From Cohnella phaseoli (GTDB lineage: Bacteria > Bacillota > Bacilli > Paenibacillales > Paenibacillaceae): a stretch of DNA of 64,000 nucleotides. The stretch spans positions 30,957 through 94,956 of the forward strand of contig NZ_QRDZ01000037.1 in assembly GCF_003386235.1 (NCBI RefSeq), written 5' to 3'. Below are positions 8,096 to 15,837 of the stretch, piece after piece. Every line of letters starts with the position of its first letter. Position 1 is the stretch's first letter. The translations under genes and the position numbers were made by a program. Under the pieces are notes generated by a model. That model was not told the origin of the DNA. It searched no databases and worked only from the letters and a program-made list of their open reading frames with translations.

Positions 8096-9162
8096 TAACA
8101 ACATCCGTTCACGATATGACTTTCGAAGGGTTGACGGAATGGCTCGCCGAGCGCGGGCACAAGAAATCGAGGGCGACGCTCGTATGGGAACGGCTGTACC
8201 GCGAGCGGGCGACCGATTTTGCCGCGATGGAAGGCGTGCATCCGGAATGCGTGAAGGCGCTGGCGGAGCATTTCCATATCGAGTCGATGGGCGAGCATTC
8301 GCGGCAGGAGTCGAAGGATGGAACGGTCAAATTCCTGTTCCGGTTGAAGGACGGCAATCTGATCGAGACGGTGCTGATGCGCCACAAGTTCGGCCTGTCC
8401 GTCTGCGTCACGACGCAGGTCGGCTGCAACATCGGCTGCAGCTTCTGCGCGAGCGGCCTGCTCCGCAAGAGTCGGGATCTGTCCAGCGGCGAGATCGTCG
8501 AGCAGGTGATGAAGGCGCAGCGTTTTCTGGACGGCAGAGGCTTGGAGGAAGCGGTCAGCCACCTCGTCGTGATGGGCATCGGCGAGCCGTTCGACAACTA
8601 CGACAACCTGGTGAAGTTCCTCGATGTGATCAAGCATCAGAAGGGGCTGGCTATCGCCGGACGCCATATCACCGTCTCGACGAGCGGGCTGGCCGATAAG
8701 ATCTACACATTCACGGACGACGATCTGAAGGTGAATCTGGCCATCTCCCTGCATGCTCCGAACGACGAGCTCCGCACGAGAATCATGAAGATCAACAAAG
8801 CGATTCCGATCGAGAAGCTGTTTAAGGCGATGGACTACTATTTGGAGAAAACAAGGCGGAGAGTGACGCTCGAATACATTCTGCTGAAGGACGTGAACGA
8901 TCAGCGGGAGCACGCGCTAGAGCTGGCGGAGCTGATCGGGGAGCGCAGGTCGCTCGTTAACGTCAACCTGATCCCTTACAATCCGGTCGACGAGCATAGC
9001 CAATATCAGCGGACGGAGCGGCATGTCGTGAGCGAGTTTTTCGATGTGCTAAAGAAGCAAGGAGTCAGCGTCAGCGTGCGGCTGGAGCATGGAACGGATA
9101 TCGACGCCGCATGCGGACAACTGCGCAGCAAGCAGATTAAGAAGGAAGCGGTCGCGAATTAA
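8092..9162 (+). CDS. rlmN: RlmN-like 23S rRNA (adenine-C2) methyltransferase
   Basis: 356 residues. Radical-SAM methyltransferase with the cluster motif C-N-I-G-C-S-F-C (CX3CX2C) near residue 110. The C-terminal D-I-D-A-A-C-G-Q-L segment carries the methyl-carrying cysteine of RlmN. The M-G-I-G-E-P-F glycine motif and I-E-T-V-L-M-R-H region match Bacillus RlmN rather than Cfr. RlmN methylates A2503 of 23S rRNA and A37 of some tRNAs. It stands alone, not next to prpC/prkC as the usual Bacillales rlmN does, so it may be a second copy. RBS AAAGAGG is 8 bases before the ATG. Confidence 0.85.
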   Translation: MITTSVHDMTFEGLTEWLAERGHKKSRATLVWERLYRERATDFAAMEGVHPECVKALAEHFHIESMGEHSRQESKDGTVKFLFRLKDGNLIETVLMRHKFGLSVCVTTQVGCNIGCSFCASGLLRKSRDLSSGEIVEQVMKAQRFLDGRGLEEAVSHLVVMGIGEPFDNYDNLVKFLDVIKHQKGLAIAGRHITVSTSGLADKIYTFTDDDLKVNLAISLHAPNDELRTRIMKINKAIPIEKLFKAMDYYLEKTRRRVTLEYILLKDVNDQREHALELAELIGERRSLVNVNLIPYNPVDEHSQYQRTERHVVSEFFDVLKKQGVSVSVRLEHGTDIDAACGQLRSKQIKKEAVAN

Positions 9163-9192
9163 CGGCAGCGGTGCAAAAAGGGGGAAACGCGA

Positions 9193-10167
9193 ATGAAATA
9201 TCGTCGTTTGGGCAGCAGCGGAGTGGAAGTGTCGGCGCTTGGACTGGGCACGAATGCGTTCGGCAAGCGGGCCGACAGCGATATGTCCATCCGAATCGTA
9301 CACGAGGCGCTGGATCGCGGAATCAACTTTATCGATACGGCCAACATCTATGCGGGCACGGAGTCGGAACGCATCATCGGGCAGGCGTTGACAGGAAGAA
9401 GACCGGAGGCCGTGCTGGCGACGAAAGCCGGTCTGGTCAAGGATCAGGGGCCGAACGGACGCGGCTCCTCGCGCTACCATCTGCAGCGGGAGCTGGAAGC
9501 GAGCCTGAAACGGCTAAACACCGATTACGTCGATCTGTACCAGATCCATACGTTCGACCCCAATACGCCGCTGGAGGAGACGCTTCGCACGCTGGACGAC
9601 TTCGTCAGCTCCGGCAAAGTGCGCTACATTGGAGCTTCTAACTACGCGGCATGGGAGCTGATGAAAGCGCTCGGGATCAGCGGGCAGAGAGGCTACGAGC
9701 GTTTCGTATCCACGCAGCATTGCTACTCGCTGGCCGATCGCACGCCGGAGAATGAGCTGGTTCCGCTATGCCTGGATCAGGGCGTCGGGATTATTCCGTA
9801 TTTTCCGCTTGCGGGAGGCATCCTGAGCGGCAAGTACAGCTTGGCCGACAAAGCGCCTGCGGGATCGCGGGCGCAGACGGACCCGAGCTTCACGCGCTTT
9901 ATGGCGGACCGCAACCTGGAGCTTGCGGATCGGGTCGGTCAGCTGGCAGCGGAGTTGGGCTGCTCGCCAAGCGCGCTGTCGCTGGCCTGGCTGATGGCTC
10001 GGCCGGCAGTCGCAACCGTCATCGTCGGCGCCACGCGCGTGGATCAGCTTGAGGACAATCTGCGCAGCGTAGAGCTGCAACTGGACGCCGAGACGGTTGA
10101 GAAGCTGGACGAGATCAGCGCCTCGTTCCGATACGGCGAGCCGTTTGCGCTCTATCGATTGCCTTAA
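9193..10167 (+). CDS. Aldo/keto reductase
   Basis: 324 residues, TIM-barrel NAD(P)H-dependent oxidoreductase. The catalytic tetrad is visible: D in F-I-D-T-A-N-I-Y (with Tyr), K in V-L-A-T-K-A-G, H in Y-Q-I-H-T-F-D. This branch resembles the potassium channel beta-subunit / YhdN-like group. A ribosome binding site (AAGGGGGAAA) precedes ATG 9193. Its last 4 bases overlap the convergent yhhN-like gene and no terminator lies between them. The substrate is unknown. Confidence 0.9.
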   Translation: MKYRRLGSSGVEVSALGLGTNAFGKRADSDMSIRIVHEALDRGINFIDTANIYAGTESERIIGQALTGRRPEAVLATKAGLVKDQGPNGRGSSRYHLQRELEASLKRLNTDYVDLYQIHTFDPNTPLEETLRTLDDFVSSGKVRYIGASNYAAWELMKALGISGQRGYERFVSTQHCYSLADRTPENELVPLCLDQGVGIIPYFPLAGGILSGKYSLADKAPAGSRAQTDPSFTRFMADRNLELADRVGQLAAELGCSPSALSLAWLMARPAVATVIVGATRVDQLEDNLRSVELQLDAETVEKLDEISASFRYGEPFALYRLP

Positions 10168-10838
10168 ACGGGCGGCGCTGTTGCTGTAATCGAAGCCCCG
10201 GCTGCCGCCGAGGGCTTTTCCCGCAAGCTGCTTGCGATCAGAAATTGAGCCGAATAATAGGTTAGCATAATTAGCGGACCGGAGTAGGCGATATCGGAGA
10301 CGAACATGTTCCAGGACAAAATCGAATCCGAGACCATGAACAGCAGGCTGCCGGCGATAGCCGTTCGACTTCCCGTCATGATCGCGGTCCAGCCCATCGT
10401 ACAGATGACGGCTACATAAGCAACCACAGGGGCGATCAAGCTGGATTTGCCGTCGGCGCTCAGAGCTTGAACAAGCTCGTTGCCCATGAGGACGGCAAAA
10501 GCGGCGATCGGAAGTAGGGCTGCGAATCTGAGTTTGGAGAAGCGCCATCTCCCTATGAAGGCAGTCAAATAGAACAGATGCCCGACGAGGAAGGCGGATA
10601 GGCCGACGACAAACCAGCGCAGCGTTCCGTCGCCGATGGTACAGAAGAACAATCCCGCCATAATGAGCCAGTGATAACGCTTACGGGAATCGGCGGACAA
10701 ACGGTAGGCGTACGCAATAATCAAAGCCATCGGAATGACCTTGAACAACAGCTTAACGGCTTCGGGCTCCGACGGTATGACGAAAATATACAGCAGTCCG
10801 GTCAGCGCAATCAGTGCGGGCAGTGCGGATTTGGCCAG
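10164..10838 (-). CDS. YhhN-family membrane protein (lysoplasmalogenase-like), CTG start
   Basis: 224 residues if started at CTG 10838. The first in-frame ATG (10748) would remove the first transmembrane helix and has no ribosome binding site. CTG 10838 lies 6 bases after GGAGAG and gives a natural N-terminus (M-A-K-S-A-L-P-A-L). About eight hydrophobic helices match the YhhN/TMEM86 family, whose animal members hydrolyse lysoplasmalogen. The bacterial role is less clear. No in-frame ATG, GTG or TTG fits better. Confidence 0.78.
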   Translation of the reverse strand: MAKSALPALIALTGLLYIFVIPSEPEAVKLLFKVIPMALIIAYAYRLSADSRKRYHWLIMAGLFFCTIGDGTLRWFVVGLSAFLVGHLFYLTAFIGRWRFSKLRFAALLPIAAFAVLMGNELVQALSADGKSSLIAPVVAYVAVICTMGWTAIMTGSRTAIAGSLLFMVSDSILSWNMFVSDIAYSGPLIMLTYYSAQFLIASSLREKPSAAAGASITATAPPV

Positions 10839-10939
10839 GGGAATCTCTCCATTCGTGACAACGTTTGGGGACGGTCTTTACAATAAATTTATTATACATG
10901 CGCGCTGCGCATTCCGGATAGGCTAGGAGGCATTCAATT

Positions 10940-11269
10940 ATGGCAACGATAGAGGATTTTACTGCATTGGATATTCGGATCGGCACGATTTTGACAGCGG
11001 AGCCTTTTCCCGAAGCTCGCAAACCGGCAATTAAACTTTCCATCGACTTAGGGGAACTAGGAATTAAGTTTTCTTCGGCGCAGATTACGCTGCGTTATTC
11101 TCCCGAGGAGCTTGTAGGCCGGCAAGTTGCGGCAATCGTCAACTTCCCTCCGAGACGGATCGCGGGCTTCAAGTCCGAGGTGCTTGTGCTGGGGGCGGTT
11201 CCCGAAGAGGGCGACGTTGTGCTGCTGCAGCCCGACCGCGAGGTGGACAACGGCACTCCGATTGCTTAA
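10940..11269 (+). CDS. csaA: CsaA-type tRNA-binding-domain chaperone
   Basis: 109 residues, the family length. Single OB-fold tRNA-binding domain with the D-I-R-I-G-T-I-L start, P-E-A-R-K-P-A-I-K-L, and a C-terminal NFPPRRIAGFKSEVLVLGA segment typical of CsaA, an export-related chaperone in Bacillus. Strong RBS (AGGAGG) 10 bases upstream. It is followed after 18 bases by the thioredoxin-like gene, probably co-transcribed. Confidence 0.9.
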   Translation: MATIEDFTALDIRIGTILTAEPFPEARKPAIKLSIDLGELGIKFSSAQITLRYSPEELVGRQVAAIVNFPPRRIAGFKSEVLVLGAVPEEGDVVLLQPDREVDNGTPIA

Positions 11270-11287
11270 GAACGGGGAGGCGGAACG

Positions 11288-12139
11288 ATGACATTGCCGA
11301 ATTTGCAGCTGGGCTCAACCGTTCTGAATATCGAGCTGCTCGTCTATCTGCTCGCGGGAATCGTCGGCGTGTACGCCGTCCGCTACCGTCAGAGAAGGCA
11401 TCCCGAACGGGAGCGCCAGACGGGCGACGCTTGGAATGCCGTGTTTCTGTGGCTGCTTGTATGGAAGGGCAGCTTATTTCTGTTCGATCCCGCAGGCGTT
11501 ATTGCGCAGCCGATGTCGCTCCTGTTCTTCAGCGGGGGGACGTGGGGAATCGGACTAGCCTCGGTAGTTGCGCTGGCATATCTTTTTCTGCGCAATTACC
11601 GCCGCGTTGGGAACCGTGAAGCCGTTAAGCTTGCGGCTAGCTGGGGGGCCGTCATGCTTGTGGCGACGATGGTCGGATATACGGCGCTTAGTCCGATTCA
11701 GAGCAAGGGCGGCGTCCGCATCGATCAGGCTGCCCCCGACTTCGAGCTGACGGATTTGAACGGAGAGGCCGTTCGACTGTCGGATTTCCAGGGTCGGACG
11801 GTCGTTCTAAACTTCTGGGCGACCTGGTGCCGGGTGTGCATGGCCGAGATGCCGCATGTGGAGAAGTTTTACCAAGAGCATAAGGACAGCGACGTCGTTG
11901 TGCTGTCCGTCAACGCGACGACTCAGGAGAGCAACCCGGGACTCGTCAAAGAGTATGCGGACAAGCGGGAGCTGAGCTTCCCGATTGTGATGGACGATCG
12001 GGGCGAGGCTCTTGGCAGCTACGGCGTGACGGCATATCCGACCACCTACGTGATCAATCCTTCCGGCATCGTGAAGGGCCGCTATCTAGGAGCGTTCAGC
12101 TACGAGAATATGAAAAGAGCCGTAAAGAACGCCGATTAA
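11288..12139 (+). CDS. Membrane-anchored thiol-disulfide oxidoreductase (TlpA/ResA-like)
   Basis: 283 residues. The N-terminal 135 residues contain about four hydrophobic helices. The C-terminal 145 residues form an extracytoplasmic thioredoxin fold with the active site W-A-T-W-C-R-V-C near residue 181 and the cis-proline region A-Y-P-T-T-Y near 252. RBS GGGGAGG. It likely reduces or isomerises disulfides outside the membrane, as TlpA/ResA proteins do in cytochrome c maturation. The fused multi-helix N-terminus is less common than the usual single anchor. Confidence 0.85.
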   Translation: MTLPNLQLGSTVLNIELLVYLLAGIVGVYAVRYRQRRHPERERQTGDAWNAVFLWLLVWKGSLFLFDPAGVIAQPMSLLFFSGGTWGIGLASVVALAYLFLRNYRRVGNREAVKLAASWGAVMLVATMVGYTALSPIQSKGGVRIDQAAPDFELTDLNGEAVRLSDFQGRTVVLNFWATWCRVCMAEMPHVEKFYQEHKDSDVVVLSVNATTQESNPGLVKEYADKRELSFPIVMDDRGEALGSYGVTAYPTTYVINPSGIVKGRYLGAFSYENMKRAVKNAD

Positions 12140-12202
12140 TCCCCTCATGAGCTTCGATTTCGTTGTATCGCTTGTAATCATTCGATATAGGAGGAATCAG
12201 AA

Positions 12203-12688
12203 GTGGAACAGACCAACGACACGGTTATCGTAGTGAAAGCGGGATACAGAGCCATCGGATTAAAATGGGAAGGGACGTTCGCGGAAGCCGGGGCCGGAGG
12301 AATCAGGCGCGTACACGAGCAGCTGCAAGGGCGTTTGCCAGAAATTCCGGAGCCTGCGTCGCTTACGCATTTTTACGGCTTATCGTACCACGCATATCCC
12401 GGCAGCGAACGCTTCATTCATTATGCGGTCGTCGAGAGCGGCGATAGCACCGGATACGTTCCGGAGGGCATGGCAGCCGTGGAGGTGCCGACGATGAGCT
12501 ATGCGAAATGCGAGCATACCCAGGGCCAGAACATCGACAGGTCTTATCATAATGTCTACGATTGGATCGCTCGGCAGGGGTATTCGGCATTCCGAGGGGA
12601 GATGACCCATTCCGAGATCTATTCTATGGACCGCGATCCATACGACCCCGATCCCGAGTTTACGATTATGATTCCAATTGAAAAGTAA
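12203..12688 (+). CDS. GyrI-like / effector-binding domain protein
   Basis: 161 residues, stand-alone effector-binding fold as found at the C-terminus of Rob and BmrR and in GyrI/SbmC. Visible signs are the A-G-Y-R-A-I-G-L-K-W-E-G start, H-Y-A-V-V-E-S in the middle, and a C-terminal R-D-P-Y-D-P-D-P-E-F-T-I-M-I-P-I typical of these small-molecule-binding modules. No DNA-binding domain. RBS AGGAGG. Function otherwise unknown. Confidence 0.78.
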   Translation: MEQTNDTVIVVKAGYRAIGLKWEGTFAEAGAGGIRRVHEQLQGRLPEIPEPASLTHFYGLSYHAYPGSERFIHYAVVESGDSTGYVPEGMAAVEVPTMSYAKCEHTQGQNIDRSYHNVYDWIARQGYSAFRGEMTHSEIYSMDRDPYDPDPEFTIMIPIEK

Positions 12689-12825
12689 CAACATTTTCTG
12701 TCGATTATCTTTTTTATTAGTGAAGTATGAGTGAAATTAACGGGTTCTTAAAGCTTATCGGATAAGGCTGCTAATATTTATTTTCTAGAATAGGACTCAA
12801 ATGATTTCAGAAGGAGACTTTCTAG

Positions 12826-14721
12826 ATGTCCAAGCCGACGCCGCCAAAGCAAAACCCGTTTAAAAGATGGAGGATTCGAAAACTTTCTACCCGGCTTTCC
12901 CTGTCGACGCTGGTGATCGCGTTAGTCATTATCGCGGCGATGTCGCTGGCACTGTTCATTCCCAACTCCGAATTATTCAAGAAACAGATCGACAAGGAGC
13001 TTGAACTCCAAACGAACGAGATTGCCTTGCGCATGGATGCGGATCTTCAGGACAAGCTGAGCCGGTTGGAGACGCTTGCGGGCATCGGCAGCCACCTGGA
13101 ACAAGATCAAGCCAAACATATGGAGCTGGCGAACGACTTTTTACAGGATAACCCCGTATTCGAGGGCTTTGCTTTCTCATTCGATTTCAGCGGGAAGAAC
13201 GGAATTTCCAACACGGGGAACAAAGTCGATCTGTCCAGTCGCCCTTACGTGAAAATTACCGAACAAGGGAAGTCGGCGATCTCCGATCCCGTGTACTCCG
13301 CGCTCGACCCGGAGAGTCTGGTCGTCGCTGTCGCCGTTCCGCTCATGAAGGAAGGCAAGCCGTTCGGCTTCTACGCCGCCAGCTACCCGATCAAGGAGGC
13401 CACACGCATCGTGAGCGCCGCCAAGATCGGAGACACGGGCTACGCGATCCTGCTCGATACGGCGGGGAATGTGGCCAGCCATCCGAATCCGGATCTGGTC
13501 ATGAAGAAAACCGTCTATGACATGAACTTGCCCGATGTTGTGGAAGCTTTCGAAAATTCCAGGAAAGGCGTTAGCGACAGCTACTCCTACGAGTATACGG
13601 GAATTAAGAAGATCGGCTTTTCCAGCTTGATGAAATCCGGTTATGTCGTGCAGCTGTCGGTGCCGGAGAAGGAGCTGTTCGCGCCGGTTACGCAGATGAT
13701 GCAGACCACGATCGGAGTCGCCGTGATCGTTACGCTGCTGACGCTCGTCGTAACTTATCTATCCGCGAGAAATGTCGTGAAGCCGATCATATACATCACC
13801 GACGTCGTTCGGCAGCTTGCCCAAGGCGATCTCAGACCGCGTCTAAAGGTGAACACCGAGGACGAGCTCGGCGTATTGGCCGATAATATGAACGGGATGC
13901 TGGATTCCTTGTCCGCCTTGATCGGACAGGTCAACGAAGCCACGGGAAGCGTGGCCTCGTCCGCGGAAGAGATTTCGGCAAGCACCGACGAAGTCGCCAA
14001 GGGCAGCGTCGATCAGGCGGATCGCGCGAGAACGATGGCGGACTTGTTCGAGAGTTTGGAAGGCTCCATTCAGACGGTGGCCGCTAACGCGAATCTGGCC
14101 AAGGAGTATTCCGAAGAGGCCGTTGACATCGCCGAGGAAGGCACCGAAATCATTACCCGTTCTATCGGCAAGATGGAGCAGGTGAACGAGCAAATGAAGC
14201 ATCTGGAGCAGGATTCCCGGCAGATCGGCGACATTATCGAAGTGATCGACGGCATCGCGGAGCAGACGAACCTGCTTGCGCTGAATGCCGCGATCGAAGC
14301 GGCCCGGGCGGGCGATCAAGGGCGCGGTTTCGCGGTCGTTGCCGACGAAGTCCGCAAGCTGGCAGAACGCAGCGGAGACGCGACGAAGCAGATAACGGCC
14401 ATTATTAGCGGCATGCAGAGCAGTACGACGAAATGCGTGGACGCGGTCAGCGAGGGCGTGGAGCATTTCGCTCGCACTCGCAAATCGTTCGAAGGCATCG
14501 TATCCAAGGTAAACGAAACTTCGCAGAAGGTTGGACATATCGCCGAAGCCAGCATTATTCAGACGACGAGCGCCTCCAATGTGCTGATAACGATTGAATC
14601 CGTAGCATCGATCAGCGAACAGGCTGCCGCAGCCGCGGAGGAGACGGCTGCAGCTTCGCAGGAGTTGGCAACGCTGGCCGAGAAGCTGTACGATTCGGTC
14701 GAGACTTTCAAATATAAGTAG
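12826..14721 (+). CDS. Methyl-accepting chemotaxis protein
   Basis: 631 residues. TM1 near 30-50, an extracellular double-Cache-like sensor about 55-285, TM2 about 288-312, a HAMP domain (V-V-K-P-I-I-Y-I-T) about 313-365, then the coiled-coil signalling domain. The conserved hairpin tip E-Q-T-N-L-L-A-L-N-A-A-I-E-A-A-R-A-G lies near residue 480. It signals to CheA/CheW. The gene stands alone, RBS AGAAGGAGA, and is followed by a terminator 100 bases downstream. Ligand unknown; many double-Cache sensors bind amino acids or small organic acids. Confidence 0.95.
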   Translation: MSKPTPPKQNPFKRWRIRKLSTRLSLSTLVIALVIIAAMSLALFIPNSELFKKQIDKELELQTNEIALRMDADLQDKLSRLETLAGIGSHLEQDQAKHMELANDFLQDNPVFEGFAFSFDFSGKNGISNTGNKVDLSSRPYVKITEQGKSAISDPVYSALDPESLVVAVAVPLMKEGKPFGFYAASYPIKEATRIVSAAKIGDTGYAILLDTAGNVASHPNPDLVMKKTVYDMNLPDVVEAFENSRKGVSDSYSYEYTGIKKIGFSSLMKSGYVVQLSVPEKELFAPVTQMMQTTIGVAVIVTLLTLVVTYLSARNVVKPIIYITDVVRQLAQGDLRPRLKVNTEDELGVLADNMNGMLDSLSALIGQVNEATGSVASSAEEISASTDEVAKGSVDQADRARTMADLFESLEGSIQTVAANANLAKEYSEEAVDIAEEGTEIITRSIGKMEQVNEQMKHLEQDSRQIGDIIEVIDGIAEQTNLLALNAAIEAARAGDQGRGFAVVADEVRKLAERSGDATKQITAIISGMQSSTTKCVDAVSEGVEHFARTRKSFEGIVSKVNETSQKVGHIAEASIIQTTSASNVLITIESVASISEQAAAAAEETAAASQELATLAEKLYDSVETFKYK

Positions 14722-14820
14722 GTCTCAGCTGTTTTTTAGAATTTTCTCGGCTAGCCCAATGCCTGAAGCGCCTCCGTGATCAGTATAGTAGGGTCTGGTC
14801 TGATAACCGCATAGCTGCAG

Positions 14821-14866
14821 CTCCCCTTTCGGTTTACTTCAATGTAAACGGGTAAGGGGAGTTTTT
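14821..14866 (+). terminator. Intrinsic terminator downstream of the chemoreceptor gene
   Basis: CTCCCCTT pairs with AAGGGGAG, with an inner GTTTAC/GTAAAC stem, followed by five T residues. Confidence 0.85.
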
Positions 14867-14873
14867 CATTAAC

Positions 14874-15118
14874 CTAGGTTAACTTTTTTCGGATTCGGCT
14901 TAGGGCGTGTATGTAAACCCGCTCAGAGGTATCTTTCACCGCCTGCTGCGTCACTTTTGCTTGACGTACCTCCGGTACGCCTTCACAAAAGTTCCTTGCA
15001 TGGAACGAAAATTCGGCCAAATCTACTATCCTCGGAGTATGCATGCACGCCCTAGAGCGACGGGAGTGATGCCTAAATAAGAGGCGATGTAATATTGAGG
15101 AATAGCCGTTTCAAGGTG
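14874..15118 (-). pseudogene. Remnant of a Crp/Fnr-family regulator gene, split by a MITE
   Basis: Read on the minus strand, bases 15118-15055 encode L-E-T-A-I-P-Q-Y-Y-I-A-S-Y-L-G-I-T-P-V-A-L, the DNA-recognition helix region of a Crp/Fnr protein. The next codons (S-R-I-R-K-K-L-T and stop, 14900-14874) continue on the far side of a 150-bp insertion. Removing the insertion and one TA restores a continuous reading frame. The N-terminal 85 percent of the gene is missing; the PNPOx-like gene ends 72 bases away. This is a non-functional scar. Confidence 0.8.
14901..15054. mobile_element. 150-bp MITE with TA target duplication
   Basis: Element 14903-15052 flanked by TA (14901-14902 and 15053-15054). 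The terminal inverted repeats GGGCGTGTATGTA and TGCATGCACGCCC match at 11 of 13 positions. Internally ACTTTTG/CAAAAGT and CGTACC/GGTACG are nested inverted repeats, so the element folds on itself. No coding capacity. TA duplication fits elements mobilised by Tc1/mariner-like (IS630-type) transposases; that assignment is inference. It disrupts the Crp/Fnr remnant exactly between Leu and Ser codons of the recognition helix. Confidence 0.82.
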
Positions 15119-15189
15119 TCCGTGTAAGTTGACCGCCTAGCTGTATTCGTCGCCTCGGAAGGAGATTTCTCCACAAAGTTCGCCGCTCA

Positions 15190-15738
15190 CTAAGGTTCGT
15201 CCCGAAGCGTTTTACCGGGATAGAACATGCGGCTCCCCTCGGGAGAATCGTTCCTCTTCGCAGTGATGCGGTCGGGTGTAAGCTTGAACACGGCCGTGCG
15301 GCTGCCGAGCGAGGAGACGTATTTCTCGACATGAGCACGGGACAGCGGTTGATCATAATAGCCGGGTACATATTTGTCGAGCAAGGCTTGCATGGCGGCG
15401 GTCGCTTCCTCAAGGTCCGGGATGGGAGAAACGAGGCCGAAAAGCATGACGCTCATGTACGCGGTGTCCGTATGAGCCGGCACCGGAGCCGTAATCGTGC
15501 CCAGATCTTCGCAGACGGTGAAGCAGGCCTGGGCGTTGCGGCGCAGCATGTCGATCTTGCGTCCTTCGGCGGCTCCGTGGAAGTAGACGGAGCCGTTCGC
15601 CCAAACGTAGTTCAGGGGAACGACATAGGGCTCGTTGTCGGCGGACAAGCCGAGAAATCCGGTTCTCGCCAGGGACAGAAAGCGGTCGATCCTGTCGGTA
15701 TCGGTGCATTCCAGCTTAAACATTCGCATCGGAATCAT
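15190..15738 (-). CDS. Pyridoxamine 5'-phosphate oxidase-fold flavoprotein (NimA-like)
   Basis: 182 residues from ATG 15738 (RBS GAGAGGAG). Split-barrel FMN-binding fold: M-R-M-F-K-L at the N-terminus, L-A-R-T-G-F-L-G-L-S-A-D-N-E-P-Y-V-V-P-L-N-Y-V, then V-Y-F-H-G-A-A-E-G-R-K-I-D-M-L (FMN phosphate contact). Related to nitroimidazole-resistance NimA-type proteins, possibly a flavin reductase or heme-binding protein. Divergent from the interrupted MocR gene, whose target it may be. Confidence 0.82.
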   Translation of the reverse strand: MIPMRMFKLECTDTDRIDRFLSLARTGFLGLSADNEPYVVPLNYVWANGSVYFHGAAEGRKIDMLRRNAQACFTVCEDLGTITAPVPAHTDTAYMSVMLFGLVSPIPDLEEATAAMQALLDKYVPGYYDQPLSRAHVEKYVSSLGSRTAVFKLTPDRITAKRNDSPEGSRMFYPGKTLRDEP

Positions 15739-15837
15739 AGACTGTCGCTCCTCTCGTTCGTTGTGATAAACTCATTGTACGGATTCGCTGACTAGACTGA
15801 AAGTGACAGAATTCAATAGTTTATAGGGGACAGATGG

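Noticed and set aside
8092..9162. Cfr-type antibiotic resistance methyltransferase
   Set aside because: The I-E-T-V-L-M-R-H, T-Q-V-G-C and D-I-D-A-A-C-G-Q-L segments follow RlmN rather than Cfr, which has C-G-C-G-F-G-C at the cluster site.
10671..10690. Catabolite-responsive element TGATAACGCTTACG
   Set aside because: It matches the cre consensus at 13 of 14 positions but lies inside the yhhN-like coding region, far from any promoter; probably chance.
12754..12766. Operator-like palindrome CTTATC-G-GATAAG before the chemoreceptor gene
   Set aside because: Short and unsupported by a clear promoter or a second copy; no basis to assign a regulator.
15331..15795. Plus-strand 154-residue frame opposite the NimA-like gene
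   Set aside because: Antisense shadow without family features; the minus-strand gene explains the region.
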